64,000 bases of DNA from Candidatus Saccharibacteria bacterium UBA6209 (GTDB taxonomy: Bacteria; Patescibacteriota; Saccharimonadia; Saccharimonadales; Saccharimonadaceae), in assembly GCA_002421965.1 (NCBI GenBank), contig DISN01000005.1, forward strand, positions 1-64,000, read 5' to 3'. Below are positions 36,959 to 47,815 of the stretch, piece after piece (the stretch's first letter is position 1; the number at the start of each line of letters is the position of its first letter). The translations under genes and the position numbers were made by a program. The notes under the pieces were generated by a model. It did not search any database. It saw nothing but the letters and a program-made list of their open reading frames with translations, and was not told the DNA's origin.

Positions 36959-37792
36959 ATGAATATAGTTGTGGCGGTTAGCGGCGGGATTGATAGTGTG
37001 GTTTTGCTGGATATGTTATCTCGGTCTGGTGGGCATAATTTGGTAGTTGCGCACTTTGACCATGGCATGCGAGATGATTCGGCTGCTGACGCCAGGTTTG
37101 TTGAGCTTCTGGCGGCTAAGTATGGGCTGGAGTTTGTTGGTCGAAGAGAGGAGCTGTCTGGGGCTAGTGAGGCACAGGCGAGAGATCGACGGTATGGATT
37201 CTTATTTGGCGAAGCAGATAAGCGTCAGGCAAAATTAGCTACGGCGCATCACTTGGATGATTTGGTCGAGACAATTGCGCTTAATGTAAATCGGGGCACG
37301 CGTTGGAGGGGGTTGGCTAGTATGAATGATGATCGGATTTGGCGGCCATTGGTAAATAGAACAAAAAGCGAACTAAAAGATTACGCAGCAGAAAATAGGC
37401 TAGAGTGGGTTGAGGATGAAACAAATTCTACGGACGCATATAGCCGTAATCGAATTCGTCGCAAGGTCGCTCCCCTGCCTGATAGCGCCAAGCTAAGCCT
37501 GCATAGTTTGTGGCAAAAACAGGTGAGTTTGAAGCAGGAAATAGTGGGGGAAATTTGGGGAAGTGACTTCCCTATCCAGTCTCGCTATTTTATGACAATG
37601 ATCGAGAGAGATGTGGCGATTGAACTGCTATATGAGTTCGTGCTTGGCTCAACAGGAGTGTCGCTGCTCACCGACCAGCTAGATCGACTACATTTAGCGA
37701 TTAAGGTTGGGCGAATTGGTACGGTTTGGCAGATAGCTGGTGGTGTAGAGGTTAGTCTGAATCGGCAAAATTGGCGTATCAAAGAGAAGTGA
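36959..37792 (+). CDS. tilS: tRNA-Ile lysidine synthase, short form
   Basis: 277 residues; E. coli TilS is much longer. The N-terminal ATP-PPase domain is complete: VAVSGGIDSVVLLDML (SGGxDS), VVAHFDHGMRDDSAADARFV, ATAHHLDDLVETIALNVNRG. The C-terminal tRNA-recognition domains are reduced. Converts C34 of tRNA-Ile(CAU) to lysidine. TATAAT (36947-36952) ends exactly 6 nt before the ATG. Confidence 0.93.
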   Translation: MNIVVAVSGGIDSVVLLDMLSRSGGHNLVVAHFDHGMRDDSAADARFVELLAAKYGLEFVGRREELSGASEAQARDRRYGFLFGEADKRQAKLATAHHLDDLVETIALNVNRGTRWRGLASMNDDRIWRPLVNRTKSELKDYAAENRLEWVEDETNSTDAYSRNRIRRKVAPLPDSAKLSLHSLWQKQVSLKQEIVGEIWGSDFPIQSRYFMTMIERDVAIELLYEFVLGSTGVSLLTDQLDRLHLAIKVGRIGTVWQIAGGVEVSLNRQNWRIKEK

Positions 37793-37853
37793 AAAGTGCT
37801 AAAATTATAAGATAGTGTATTAGTAACAAAGTGAAAGGATAGTGGATTAGTTT

Positions 37854-39728
37854 ATGGCAGTAAATGTGCCGAAGAAGCAGCCAGGCAAAAAAGGCGGACC
37901 GAAACAACTAGTCAAGTTGGGTTTATTTTGGGCGATAATAATATTTTTTGGATTGGCGCTATATGCGATTTTGAACCCAGCCAAGAATTTAGAAGAAGTT
38001 AATATCTCTGATGTGATCAATCGAGCTAACAAGGGCGAAATTGCCCGGCTCGAGATCCAGGGAAATGATATCACTGTTACGCCTAAGGGCAAGGATGCTC
38101 CGACTCAGCGAGCAGTCAAAGAGGCTGGCAGCATTAGAGAGCAGGGCCTAAAGGAGGACGCGCCAGTAGAGGTCAAGGTTGTACCAGTGTCCTCTACCGA
38201 CGATATGCTGTGGAATTTGGCAATTATGATCGTTCCGGTGGTGATTATTGTTGCGTTCTTTATGGTGATGATGCGCCAGGCTCAGGGTCAGAATAATCAA
38301 GCGATGGGCTTTGGTAAGAGCAAGGCTAAGCTGTACGGTTCTGACAAAGAGAAGGTGGTTTTTGATGATATTGCTGGCAATGATAGTGCTAAGCGGGACC
38401 TGCAGGAGGTTGTTGATTTCCTAAAACACCCCAAGAAATACCAAGAGCTTGGGGCGAAGATTCCAAAGGGTGTGCTACTAGTTGGTAGTCCCGGAACCGG
38501 TAAGACAATGCTAGCTAGGGCGGTAGCTGGCGAAGCTGAGGTGCCTTTCTTTTCGATATCTGGTTCGGAATTCGTTGAGATGTTCGTTGGTGTTGGTGCA
38601 TCGCGTGTGCGCGACTTATTTACCAAGGCCAAGAAAAACGCACCTTGTATTATCTTTATTGACGAAATCGATGCGGTTGGTCGTAAGCGTGGCTCTGGTA
38701 TGGGCGGCGGTCACGATGAGCGTGAGCAAACGCTAAACCAGATACTGGTTGAGATGGACGGTTTTGACGGCAATGCCAACGTGATTGTTCTAGCAGCAAC
38801 CAACCGGGCTGACGTGCTTGACCCTGCCCTGTTGCGTCCTGGTCGTTTTGACCGACGAGTTAATATTATGTTGCCAGAGCGTAGGGATCGTGAAGCAATC
38901 CTGAAGGTTCACTTTAAGAATAAGCCAACTGACGATACGGTTAACATCGATAAGCTAGCGGCTAAAACTGCTGGTTCGTCTGGTGCGGATCTTGCCAATA
39001 TGGCTAACGAGGCGGCGATTATTGCTGCGCGAAATGGTCGTAAGAAGATTACTAATGATGATTTGACTGAAGCGTTTGAAAAGGTGGCTATTGGTCCAGA
39101 GCGCAAGACCAAGGTTATGAATGAAAAGGAACGAGAGCTGACGGCTTATCACGAAGCCGGGCATGCAATTGTAGGCCACGTACTTCCCGACTCTGATCCG
39201 GTTCATAAGGTGACGATTATCCCGCGTGGCGGCACCGGGGGCGTAACATGGTTCTTGCCACCAGAAGACAGGAGCTACACAAATGTCTACGAGTTTAAGG
39301 ATATTTTGGCTAGGGCAATGGGTGGACGAATCGCCGAGAAGTTAATTTATGGCGATGATGGCATCACTACCGGTGCTGGATCTGACTTAAGAAAGGCAAC
39401 TGAGATAGCTCGTGATATGGTGATTGAACAAGGTATGGGTAATAAGCTTCGAGACCAGGTGTTTCATGAAGATAATGGCGGTTTGATGTTCGACAAAATG
39501 ACACGTGATCGACCATACTCAGATGGCACCGCAGAGCTGATCGATCAAGAAGTTGCCGCGTTTGTAAATGAGGCTAAGGAGCGTGCCGAATTGGTGCTCA
39601 AGGCAAACAAGAAATCCCTGGATGAGCTCGCCAAGGCGCTACTAGAGCAAGAGACGCTCGAAGAGGCTGAGGTTGATGAGATACTTAAGGACGCAGTTCT
39701 GCCAAAGGAAGCAAAGCTGCACCCGTAG
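37854..39728 (+). CDS. ftsH: ATP-dependent zinc metalloprotease FtsH
   Basis: 624 residues. Two N-terminal membrane helices ([38 protein letters not shown]), AAA+ domain with [21 protein letters not shown] and the second region of homology ([20 protein letters not shown]), and the zinc site HEAGH with a downstream [15 protein letters not shown]. Degrades membrane and misfolded proteins. Confidence 0.97.
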   Translation: MAVNVPKKQPGKKGGPKQLVKLGLFWAIIIFFGLALYAILNPAKNLEEVNISDVINRANKGEIARLEIQGNDITVTPKGKDAPTQRAVKEAGSIREQGLKEDAPVEVKVVPVSSTDDMLWNLAIMIVPVVIIVAFFMVMMRQAQGQNNQAMGFGKSKAKLYGSDKEKVVFDDIAGNDSAKRDLQEVVDFLKHPKKYQELGAKIPKGVLLVGSPGTGKTMLARAVAGEAEVPFFSISGSEFVEMFVGVGASRVRDLFTKAKKNAPCIIFIDEIDAVGRKRGSGMGGGHDEREQTLNQILVEMDGFDGNANVIVLAATNRADVLDPALLRPGRFDRRVNIMLPERRDREAILKVHFKNKPTDDTVNIDKLAAKTAGSSGADLANMANEAAIIAARNGRKKITNDDLTEAFEKVAIGPERKTKVMNEKERELTAYHEAGHAIVGHVLPDSDPVHKVTIIPRGGTGGVTWFLPPEDRSYTNVYEFKDILARAMGGRIAEKLIYGDDGITTGAGSDLRKATEIARDMVIEQGMGNKLRDQVFHEDNGGLMFDKMTRDRPYSDGTAELIDQEVAAFVNEAKERAELVLKANKKSLDELAKALLEQETLEEAEVDEILKDAVLPKEAKLHP

Positions 39729-39738
39729 GACTTAAAAT

Positions 39739-41388
39739 ATGGGACGAGTTCGTCGAGCAGTCAGCAGTGTTAATAAGCGGCTAACAGTTAAGTCAGCCGC
39801 TATTCTGCTGTCTGGCTCGATGTTGTTATCGAGTTTATTGGGGTTCTTTCGCGATAGGCTGTTAAATGCCGCCTATATGCCAAATGAGGCTGCGGGCATA
39901 GCGGGATATCCAGTCGGGCTAGACGCCTACACTGCGGCCTTTATGGTGCCCGACTTCATGTTTGCGGTTTTGGTTTCTGGTGCGCTGAGCGTGACTTTTA
40001 TACCAGTATTTAATGAGCGCTGGGTTAAGGGTAATAAAAAGTCTGCCTGGGAAATTGGTTCAAGTATGATCAACTTTATGGCGCTGATTACGCTAATCGC
40101 CAGCATACTTATTATTATTTTTGCCGATCCATTGATGCGTTATGTTATTGCGCCTGGACTTAGTGAGTCTGGACATGCTTTAGCAGTGAGCATGATGCGA
40201 GTGATTGCGATCAATCCGTTTATTTTTGCTATCGCAGCAGTGATTGCTAGTATACAGCAGGCGGTTGGGCGATTTACTTTTTATGCGCTTGCACCGATGA
40301 TCTACAATGTCGGTATTATTATTGGAACTTTGTGGTTTACGGACGGTATAAATATATTTGGCTGGCAGATTTTTGACGGAGGGATTATGGGTGTTGCGCT
40401 CGGTGTTGCGCTCGGGTCTGTTCTGCAGTTGATAGTTAGCTCACTGGGCCTTATTGGGCTTGGTTTTGACTATGATTTTAAGATGCACTGGCGTAATCTT
40501 GGATTTAGAAAAGTACTCAAGCTACTCCCCGCTCGCTCGGTCGATCAGGGGATGGATTATGGCGTGAGCTTGGTCGAGATAAACCTAGCGTCGAGGATGG
40601 CCGACGGTACAATTCGCGCTTATCAGCAGGCTTTGACACTCCACATGATGCCGATTAATTTGATTGGTGTGGCAATCTCAAATGCCGCATTTCCAAAGTT
40701 AACTGAGCGACTTGGCGAGGGGCGAGACGACTTATTTAGGTCGGACCTTAGGCGGATATTAAGGGTGATTATTTGGCTGGCGTTGCCGGTGGCGACGATT
40801 ACCTTCTTTACCAGGGGCTACGTAGTTCACTTTATCCGTAATGCTGGAGATCCGCTGATGGCGGGGATACTCGGAGCTTTGTGTATTGCGATTCTTTTTC
40901 GGACAATTTATCATATGGCAGCTCGAGCGTTCTATGCGAGGCAAGATACAAAGACTCCACTTTATATATCATTTGTTTCGATTGGCCTAAACGTAATTTT
41001 GGCGATTTTACTTTCGACTACATTTGATATGGGGGCGTATGGATTGGCCTGGGCTCAGTCGATAGTGGCTGTTGTTGAAGTGGCTATATTGTTTGTGGTC
41101 ATGGAGAGGCAAATGCCAAAGCTGATAGACAAGAAATTTACCGGAGCAATCTGGCGTATGGCTGCCGCCACCCTAGTTACTGGAGTGGTCTGTTATGGCG
41201 CAGTGTTAATGCTGCCGTTTCGCGAGCTGGACAATAGTTTTTATAGCGCCTTTCCAAGGTTTGTAGCGATTGTACTGATTAGTTTTGTTGCATACGGTAT
41301 TATGTCCAAGCTGCTTCGTCTGCATGAGATTGAGCCAGTGCTTGATCGCATTAAGCGCCTGGTGTCACGGCTTGATGTTGGCAGATAG
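39739..41388 (+). CDS. murJ: Lipid II flippase MurJ
   Basis: 549 residues with about 14 membrane helices. Family features include SLLGFFRDRLLNAAY near the start, PDFMFAVLVSGALSVTFIPV, and ARAFYARQDTKTPLYIS in the second half. Flips lipid-linked peptidoglycan precursor. It begins 10 bp after ftsH. Confidence 0.92.
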   Translation: MGRVRRAVSSVNKRLTVKSAAILLSGSMLLSSLLGFFRDRLLNAAYMPNEAAGIAGYPVGLDAYTAAFMVPDFMFAVLVSGALSVTFIPVFNERWVKGNKKSAWEIGSSMINFMALITLIASILIIIFADPLMRYVIAPGLSESGHALAVSMMRVIAINPFIFAIAAVIASIQQAVGRFTFYALAPMIYNVGIIIGTLWFTDGINIFGWQIFDGGIMGVALGVALGSVLQLIVSSLGLIGLGFDYDFKMHWRNLGFRKVLKLLPARSVDQGMDYGVSLVEINLASRMADGTIRAYQQALTLHMMPINLIGVAISNAAFPKLTERLGEGRDDLFRSDLRRILRVIIWLALPVATITFFTRGYVVHFIRNAGDPLMAGILGALCIAILFRTIYHMAARAFYARQDTKTPLYISFVSIGLNVILAILLSTTFDMGAYGLAWAQSIVAVVEVAILFVVMERQMPKLIDKKFTGAIWRMAAATLVTGVVCYGAVLMLPFRELDNSFYSAFPRFVAIVLISFVAYGIMSKLLRLHEIEPVLDRIKRLVSRLDVGR

Positions 41389-41421
41389 TAAACAAAGTGT
41401 TTTCGTGATACACTAACAGAG

Positions 41422-43203
41422 ATGAAACAGATGGAAAATATTCGAAATTTTTGTATTATTGCTCATATTGACCACGGCAAATCTACTTTGGCCGATCGAA
41501 TGATGGAGCTTACCGGGACTGTTCAGAAGCGAGATATGAAATCTCAGCTACTAGACAGCATGGACTTGGAGCGCGAAAAGGGTATTACCATCAAGCTAAC
41601 TCCAGTTAGGATGCGACATGCGGGGCACGACCTGAATCTGATTGATACCCCAGGGCATGTTGATTTTAGCTATGAAGTTAGTCGATCGCTGCAGGCCTGC
41701 GAGGGTGCGATATTAGTAGTTGATGCTAGTCAGGGCATCCAGGCGCAGACGCTAGCTAATGTATATCTGGCTCTAGAGCAAGATTTGACAATTATTCCAG
41801 TGCTAAATAAAGTTGACTTACCTGCTGCCGATGTGCCACGGGTGTCGAAAGAGGTAATTAACCTTCTAGGCTGCCGAGAAGAGGATATCATTAAGATTTC
41901 GGCTAAAACTGGTGAAAATGTTGACCAGGTTTTGGACGCAATTATCGAGAGAGTGCCAGCACCTCATGGCGAGACCGATGGTTCGACTAGGGCTTTGATA
42001 TTTGACTCTTACTACGACGACTATCGAGGGGTTATTTTGTATACCCGGGTGGTGGACGGTCAAATACTAAAGGGTGATCAGATCCAGATGTTAGCTACTG
42101 GCGCCAAGGGGCTGGCTCTTGAAGTCGGTCAGCTTAGTCCAGATATGAGACCTCAAGATGACATTTGTGCCGGACATATTGGTTATATTGTTACTAACCT
42201 CAAGACTACGCGTGATGCAAGAGTCGGCGATACTATCACTGTGGCTCGTCAGCCTGCCCAGCAGCCGCTTCCTGGCTATAAGCACGTCAAGCCATTTGTT
42301 TATGCCGGATTTTTCCCAGTTTCAAACGAGGACTACAATGAACTCAAGGAGGCTATAGAGAAGCTTAGCCTGAGTGATAGTGCCCTGCAGTTCGAGCCAG
42401 AGAATTCACCGGTGCTTGGTTTTGGCGTGAGGATCGGTTTTTTGGGGCTACTACATATGGATATTATCCGAGAAAGGCTGGAGCGAGAGTATAATCTAGA
42501 CCTAGTCGTGACGAATCCAAGTACCGATTATCAGGTTACGCTGACTTCGGGCGAGGAGACGGATATCAAATCGGCTGCGGATTTGCCGCCAGTACCTAGT
42601 ATTGCCGAGATACGTGAACCGTGGATTGACGGTGAGATTGTTGTGCCGCAGCAGTTTATTGGCCCAGTGATTCAGCTAATCGTTTCAAAGCGTGGCCGCC
42701 AGAAGAACTTAAGTTATATTGATGAGCGGGCACTGATCTCATTTGAGGCGCCTTTAGCTAACCTACTGACTGATTTTTACGACCAACTAAAGAGTGTCAC
42801 GAGTGGCTACGGGTCATTTAATTATGAGCTATCTGAATACCGTGCAGAAGATTTGGTTCGAATTGATTTCTACGTTGGTGGCGAAATGGTTGATTCGCTA
42901 TCAATTATGGCCCACCGCTCAGAGAGTCAGGGTTTGGGGCGTGATATCGTCAAAAAGCTTAAAGAAGTTGTGCCTCGTCAGAGTTTCCAAGTTAGTCTCC
43001 AGGCGGCAATTGGTGGCAAGTTCATTGCTCGCGAGGATATTTCGGCTTATCGAAAAGATGTGACTGCAAAATTATACGGTGGTGATGTTTCGCGTCGCAA
43101 AAAGCTTTTAGCTAAGCAGGCTAAGGGTAAAAAACGTATGAAAAAATTCGGTAATGTCGAAATCCCATCAGAGGCGTTTACTGTCATGCTAAAGCGTGAT
43201 TAA
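41422..43203 (+). CDS. lepA: Elongation factor 4 (LepA)
   Basis: 593 residues, full length. G1 AHIDHGKSTLADRMM, G2 region EREKGITIK, G3 DTPGHVDFSYEVSRSL, G4 NKVDLP; the C-terminal LepA-specific domain ends KKRMKKFGNVEIPSEAF. Back-translocase on ribosomes. TACACT ends 7 nt before the ATG. Confidence 0.97.
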   Translation: MKQMENIRNFCIIAHIDHGKSTLADRMMELTGTVQKRDMKSQLLDSMDLEREKGITIKLTPVRMRHAGHDLNLIDTPGHVDFSYEVSRSLQACEGAILVVDASQGIQAQTLANVYLALEQDLTIIPVLNKVDLPAADVPRVSKEVINLLGCREEDIIKISAKTGENVDQVLDAIIERVPAPHGETDGSTRALIFDSYYDDYRGVILYTRVVDGQILKGDQIQMLATGAKGLALEVGQLSPDMRPQDDICAGHIGYIVTNLKTTRDARVGDTITVARQPAQQPLPGYKHVKPFVYAGFFPVSNEDYNELKEAIEKLSLSDSALQFEPENSPVLGFGVRIGFLGLLHMDIIRERLEREYNLDLVVTNPSTDYQVTLTSGEETDIKSAADLPPVPSIAEIREPWIDGEIVVPQQFIGPVIQLIVSKRGRQKNLSYIDERALISFEAPLANLLTDFYDQLKSVTSGYGSFNYELSEYRAEDLVRIDFYVGGEMVDSLSIMAHRSESQGLGRDIVKKLKEVVPRQSFQVSLQAAIGGKFIAREDISAYRKDVTAKLYGGDVSRRKKLLAKQAKGKKRMKKFGNVEIPSEAFTVMLKRD

Positions 43204-43472
43204 TTCTAAGAAAAGTTATTAATGTTGTGCCTATGCTCTGTTGCAGTCGACTTTGATGCGGGCGAGCTATTAACACAAAAAGATCGAATTAATTTTTTCT
43301 TTTTTTAGCGAAAGGAAATCTCTCTATATCGTAGCAGCTGGATTATCCAGTGCTCTTAGTGTGCGGAAGGCTTGTGACACGAAATCTATAATTCTTTTTT
43401 GTGTAGGTAGCGTAGCATGTTTGTCGTGCGATGCGTCTAGATATTAATCTGTATCTGTGGTGTAATAATGTA

Positions 43473-44186
43473 ATGGAACATCTCAGGGAATTAGTCGACA
43501 ACTATCAGCCAAGCGAGCAGACAGTTAATCTTGTGCGTAGTACCAGATTAGTCTTACTAGCCGGCATATCTGGAGCTGGAAAAGATACAGTTAAGCGTGC
43601 ACTGATAAGCAAAAATCCAATTTTTCACAATATCGTGTCTCATACGACACGGCAGCTGCGCAGTAATAATAATATGCTCGAACGTGATGGTGTTGATTAT
43701 CACTTTATAGATAATTATGCGGCAGAAAATATGCTCCAGGCTGGAGGGTTTGTTGAGGCCAAGTTTGTCCACGGTACGGTTTATGGTACGTCTGTTGCTG
43801 AAATTCAAAGGGCCCGCGAATCTGGCAAAATTGCAATTACAGATATAGATGTACAGGGAGTTGCTGAATTCAAGGAAATTACCCCGGGAGCGGTATCAAT
43901 CTTTATCGTACCCCCAGCCTATGATACATGGGTCGAGCGTCTAAAAAGTCGCTATGCAACAGAGGATGAATTTGTCGCAGAATGGCCGAAGAGGCGAGCT
44001 AGCTCGGTTAAGGAGCTGGAGCACGCATTAAATATGCCATACTACCATTTTATAATTAACGACGATCTAGACAGGGCGGTTCGAGTGAGTGAGGAGATTA
44101 TCCTTCGCGAGGACGTATTTTACGAAAAAGACAACGAAGCTCGAATAATGGCACATAATTTACTGGATCAAATACGGGCAAGTTAA
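43473..44186 (+). CDS. gmk: Guanylate kinase
   Basis: 237 residues from ATG 43473 (TGTAAT ends 6 nt before it); an in-frame ATG at 43431 is an alternative. P-loop LLAGISGAGKDTVKRAL, GMP-binding SHTTRQLRSNN, DYHFID and VEAKFVHGTVYGTS, and the lid region. Longer than typical (~200) through an N-terminal extension of ~25 residues. Makes GDP from GMP. Confidence 0.88.
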   Translation: MEHLRELVDNYQPSEQTVNLVRSTRLVLLAGISGAGKDTVKRALISKNPIFHNIVSHTTRQLRSNNNMLERDGVDYHFIDNYAAENMLQAGGFVEAKFVHGTVYGTSVAEIQRARESGKIAITDIDVQGVAEFKEITPGAVSIFIVPPAYDTWVERLKSRYATEDEFVAEWPKRRASSVKELEHALNMPYYHFIINDDLDRAVRVSEEIILREDVFYEKDNEARIMAHNLLDQIRAS

Positions 44187-44266
44187 TTTAACCTTATTGT
44201 TCAGAAAGCTAAGAATAGCCCTGATATTTCAGACTGTCTGCAGAGGTATTGTCGCCGATATATCTG

Positions 44267-44293
44267 TTGGCACTCGTATTGTGTGAGTGCCAA
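44267..44293 (+). promoter_or_regulatory. CIRCE operator of hrcA-grpE
   Basis: TTGGCACTC-N9-GAGTGCCAA, a perfect 9-bp inverted repeat with the standard 9-nt spacer, just upstream of the -10 TATAGT (44302-44307). HrcA binding here gives autoregulation. Confidence 0.95.
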
Positions 44294-44313
44294 ACGTGTG
44301 CTATAGTTAAATT

Positions 44314-45036
44314 ATGACTGAGCGACAAGCAGCAATTTTAAATACCATTATCGAACAGTACGCTGAAGTTGCAGTGCCAGTTGGTAGTGTGACTCTTGCT
44401 AAATTGTTTGGCGTGTCCTCGGCGACAGTTCGCTCAGAGATGGCACAACTTGAGGAGCTCGGTATGATTACTCAGCCGCACACAAGTGCAGGTCGAGTTC
44501 CTACAGATAAGGGATATCGATTTTATGTGAATCGCTTATCGGAGGAACAAGGGCATAATATGCCCATGGGCCAGCCGAAGTCTATCGATCGTAGTGCGAG
44601 AGCGATTGATGCCAGAGTGCAGACCCATGCTAATCGAGCCGATCAGGCAATCAGGAGTGCGGTAAATAGTCTGGTTGAGCTAACACATAATATGGGGCTA
44701 GCGACGATTGGCGATGAGCTATATATGAGCGGCATTAGTAATCTATTTTCACACCCTGAATACAGTAATGGCAGTCATGTTCAGGCAGTGGCAAGGCTCA
44801 TTGATAATCTTGAGCCATGGCTCAGGGAGGTTGCGCCTAACGAGCCACTAAATGTTTATATTGGTAGCGAAAATCCTATTGGTAAATCTTCTGGTGCCAG
44901 TTTGATTATAAGTAAATTCCGCTCGCCGTATTCAAATTGTAGTTATATTGGAGTTCTCGGTCCAACCAGGCAGGACTATGCTAAGACAATGCGGCTAGTT
45001 GCGTACACCGGGGCATTATTAGAGGAGGTTTTATAA
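44314..45036 (+). CDS. hrcA: Heat-inducible transcription repressor HrcA, short
   Basis: 240 residues against a usual ~340. The N-terminal winged helix is clear (LNTIIEQYAEVAVPVGSVTL, VSSATVRSEMAQLEELGMI, PHTSAGRVPTDKGYRFYV). The GAF-like sensor region is shortened, but the C-terminal block SYIGVLGPTRQDYAKTMRLV is kept. TATAGT ends 6 nt before the ATG: leaderless, with CIRCE overlapping the promoter. Confidence 0.93.
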   Translation: MTERQAAILNTIIEQYAEVAVPVGSVTLAKLFGVSSATVRSEMAQLEELGMITQPHTSAGRVPTDKGYRFYVNRLSEEQGHNMPMGQPKSIDRSARAIDARVQTHANRADQAIRSAVNSLVELTHNMGLATIGDELYMSGISNLFSHPEYSNGSHVQAVARLIDNLEPWLREVAPNEPLNVYIGSENPIGKSSGASLIISKFRSPYSNCSYIGVLGPTRQDYAKTMRLVAYTGALLEEVL

Positions 45037-45504
45037 ATGGCAAAGACAAAGAAGAAAATTGAGCTCGAGCAGCAAATTAGTGAATTAACACAGGACCTGC
45101 AGCGACAGCGAGCGGATTTTGAGAATTATCGAAAACGAGTTGAGATAGAGAAAGACCAGGCAAAGCAAGCAGGGAAAATTCAGGCTGTCTATAAGTTACT
45201 GCCTGTGATTGATACCATTGATCGAGCGGTTGCCAACGTGCCGGCCGAGCTTCAGGGTAATTCCTGGGCCGAGGGCGTAGTGAAATTATCTAAAAATCTT
45301 GAGAAGATGACTGGCGAATTAAAGCTAGAGAAGATTGCAATTGTCTCTGGCGAGACACTGTTTGATCCAGAATTACACGAGGCTGTTCAGATGAGCGAGG
45401 ACGCTACTGGTGATCAAGAGGTTGTTGATTCTGAAATGCAAACAGGCTGGAAATTAGAAGGCGCAGTTATTCGCCCATCGATGGTTCGGGTTACTCGAAA
45501 ATAG
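45037..45504 (+). CDS. grpE: Nucleotide exchange factor GrpE
   Basis: 155 residues. Long N-terminal helix (LTQDLQRQRADFENYRKRVE), four-helix region (YKLLPVIDTIDRAV) and beta wing ending DSEMQTGWKLEGAVIRPSMV. Partner of DnaK. It begins immediately after the hrcA stop, with GAGGAGG as ribosome site inside hrcA. Confidence 0.95.
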   Translation: MAKTKKKIELEQQISELTQDLQRQRADFENYRKRVEIEKDQAKQAGKIQAVYKLLPVIDTIDRAVANVPAELQGNSWAEGVVKLSKNLEKMTGELKLEKIAIVSGETLFDPELHEAVQMSEDATGDQEVVDSEMQTGWKLEGAVIRPSMVRVTRK

Positions 45505-45695
45505 ACCTCTTGACGCTAATAGCATCTAGAAAATCAATTCCGGGTGGGGATGCTGCTTCTTGAGGTGATATTTTAAATGATTTTTTTGCTATTAGATGAC
45601 CTTCTTACTGCAGTATCGACGAACATATTTCGCCCTACAGTGACTCTGGCATTTTGTGACACATCGCCAGTATTTGTTATGAAATAAATAGATTA

Positions 45696-45769
45696 TTAGC
45701 ACTCGCTTGACATGAGTGCTAATTTTATATACACTAAAAGTATTGGCACTCGCAGCTAAAGAGTGCTAA
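45696..45769 (+). promoter_or_regulatory. Double CIRCE operator and dnaK promoter
   Basis: CIRCE1 45696-45722 (TTAGCACTC-N9-GAGTGCTAA, perfect). CIRCE2 45743-45769 (TTGGCACTC-N9-GAGTGCTAA, one mismatch). TTGACA (45707-45712) lies inside CIRCE1 and TACACT (45730-45735) follows with a 17-nt spacer, so one operator covers the -35 and the other the transcription start. Confidence 0.95.
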
Positions 45770-45814
45770 AATATATACAAGAAATATGAACGTTTAATGA
45801 AAGGGGATATATCC

Positions 45815-47719
45815 ATGGGAAAGATTATCGGAATTGACCTTGGTACAACTAACTCTGCTTTCGCCTACATGGTAGCGGGTAAGCCAGAGGTAATTGCTAA
45901 CGCCGAGGGCAATCGAACGACACCTAGTGTCGTCGCAGTAAATAAAAGCGGTGAACGCCTGGTTGGTCAGGTGGCACAGCGTCAGCGAGTTACTAACGCT
46001 AAGAACACAATTTACGGCGTTAAGCGACTAATCGGTCGCAAATTTGAGGACAAAGAGGTTCAAAAAGACATCGATATCATGCCGTTTAAGATCGTTAAGA
46101 AAAACGGTGGTGTTGCAGTAGAAATGGGTGGCAAAGAGTACACTCCAGAGGAAGTCTCGGCAATGATTCTGTCAAAGATCAAGGCAGATGCCGAAGCGTT
46201 TCTCGGCGAGAAGGTGACCGAGGCTGTTATTACAGTCCCTGCTTACTTTGACGACTCACAGCGCCAGGCGACCAAAGACGCGGGTAAGATTGCTGGACTT
46301 GAGGTTAAGCGAATTATTAACGAGCCAACTGCCGCTGCACTAGCTTACGGTCTAGATAACGCCAAAGAGGAAAAGATTGCTGTATTCGACCTTGGTGGTG
46401 GTACATTTGATGTCTCTATCCTGGAGCTGGGCGACGGTGTCTTTGAGGTTAAATCAACAAACGGTGACACGCATCTAGGAGGTGAAGACTTCGATAATGT
46501 TATCGTTAATTACTTTATCGATGATTTCAAGAAAAAAGAAGGCATCGACCTTAAGAAAGATAACGCTGCTATGCAGCGACTTAAGGACGAGGCTGAGAAG
46601 GCCAAGAAGGAGCTATCAAGCACTAGCGAATACGAAGTGAACATCCCATTTATTACCGCTGACGCTGATGGCCCTAAGCATTTTGAATTAAAATTGAGCC
46701 GTGCGAAGCTTGAGGAGCTGGTATCTGATCTGATCGATCGACTAGCTGGTCCTGTTGAGAAGGCCCTGAAGGATGCTAAGTTAAGCGCCAAAGATATCGA
46801 TGAAGTTGTTTTGGTAGGTGGAATGACCCGTATGCCAGCGGTTGTCGACAAGGTTAGGTCGATATTTGGCAAAGACCCGATGCAGGGTGTTAACCCAGAT
46901 GAGGTTGTGGCAGTTGGAGCTGCAATCCAGGGTGGTGTGCTGGCAGGTGACGTCAAGGACGTGCTGCTACTCGACGTAACCCCGTTGACTCTAGGTATCG
47001 AGACGGCTGGCGGTGTTCGTACGGCAATGATTGATCGCAATACTACTGTGCCGACTTCGAAGTCTCAGGTATTCTCAACTTATGCTGACAATCAGCCACA
47101 GGTTGAGATTCACGTTCTGCAGGGTGAGCGCGAGATGGCGGCCGACAATAAGAGCCTGGGTACTTTCATACTTGATGGAATTGCTCCAGCGCCTCGCGGC
47201 GTGCCGCAAATCGAGGTTACATTTAGCCTGGATGCAAATGGTATCCTTAACGTGACCGCCAAGGACAAGGGTACTGGTAAAGAGAACTCAGTAACTATCC
47301 AGGATAGCGGCAACATGTCCAAGGAAGATATTGAAAAGGCTCAAAAAGAGGCAGAACTTCATGCTGACGATGACAAGAAGAAGCGTGAGGCTGCAGAGTC
47401 ACGCAATACACTCGAAAACGCTATCTACCAGGCAGAGAAAATGCCAAGTGAGTATAAAGACAAGATCTCTGATGAAGATAAGAAGACTATCGAAGACGCT
47501 GTTGTTGCTGCTAAGAAGATCAAGGATGACGACAAGTCCGACAAAGATGATCTAGAAAAGGCAACCAAGGAGTTGACGGATACAATTATGCCAATTGGCG
47601 CTAAGTTGTACGAAGAAGCTTCAAAGGACGAAGCCAAATCAGACGATGACAGCAAAAAGTCTAGGAAAGACAAAAAATCAGACGAGGCTGTTGAAGGTGA
47701 AGTAGTCGAAGATAAGTAG
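45815..47719 (+). CDS. dnaK: Chaperone DnaK (Hsp70)
   Basis: 634 residues from the ATG at 45815 (AAAGGGG upstream); the ATG at 45797 is in frame but lies before that site. [49 protein letters not shown], and the interdomain linker [16 protein letters not shown]. The C-terminus is a Lys/Asp/Glu-rich disordered tail in place of the usual EEVD-like end. Confidence 0.97.
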   Translation: MGKIIGIDLGTTNSAFAYMVAGKPEVIANAEGNRTTPSVVAVNKSGERLVGQVAQRQRVTNAKNTIYGVKRLIGRKFEDKEVQKDIDIMPFKIVKKNGGVAVEMGGKEYTPEEVSAMILSKIKADAEAFLGEKVTEAVITVPAYFDDSQRQATKDAGKIAGLEVKRIINEPTAAALAYGLDNAKEEKIAVFDLGGGTFDVSILELGDGVFEVKSTNGDTHLGGEDFDNVIVNYFIDDFKKKEGIDLKKDNAAMQRLKDEAEKAKKELSSTSEYEVNIPFITADADGPKHFELKLSRAKLEELVSDLIDRLAGPVEKALKDAKLSAKDIDEVVLVGGMTRMPAVVDKVRSIFGKDPMQGVNPDEVVAVGAAIQGGVLAGDVKDVLLLDVTPLTLGIETAGGVRTAMIDRNTTVPTSKSQVFSTYADNQPQVEIHVLQGEREMAADNKSLGTFILDGIAPAPRGVPQIEVTFSLDANGILNVTAKDKGTGKENSVTIQDSGNMSKEDIEKAQKEAELHADDDKKKREAAESRNTLENAIYQAEKMPSEYKDKISDEDKKTIEDAVVAAKKIKDDDKSDKDDLEKATKELTDTIMPIGAKLYEEASKDEAKSDDDSKKSRKDKKSDEAVEGEVVEDK

Positions 47720-47734
47720 GCCTAGTTCTCAAAA

Positions 47735-47766
47735 AATAACTCGTCCTAATCGGGCGAGTTATTTTT
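47735..47766 (+). terminator. Terminator of dnaK
   Basis: AATAACTCGTCC / GGGCGAGTTATT stem with one wobble, TAATC loop, followed by TTT. Confidence 0.85.
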
Positions 47767-47767
47767 A

Positions 47768-47805
47768 TTAGCACTCTTGCGCGCAGAGTGCTAGCTTGCT
47801 ATAAT
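47768..47805 (+). promoter_or_regulatory. CIRCE operator and dnaJ promoter
   Basis: CIRCE TTAGCACTC-N9-GAGTGCTAG (47768-47794). TTGCGC (47777-47782) inside its spacer and TATAAT (47800-47805), spacer 17 nt. The expected start is ~4 nt before the dnaJ ATG. Confidence 0.93.
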
Positions 47806-47815
47806 AAGTACATAT

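Noticed and set aside
46510..47040. 176-residue minus-strand ORF inside dnaK
   Set aside because: Antisense shadow with Ser/Thr-rich composition, no ribosome site and no promoter.
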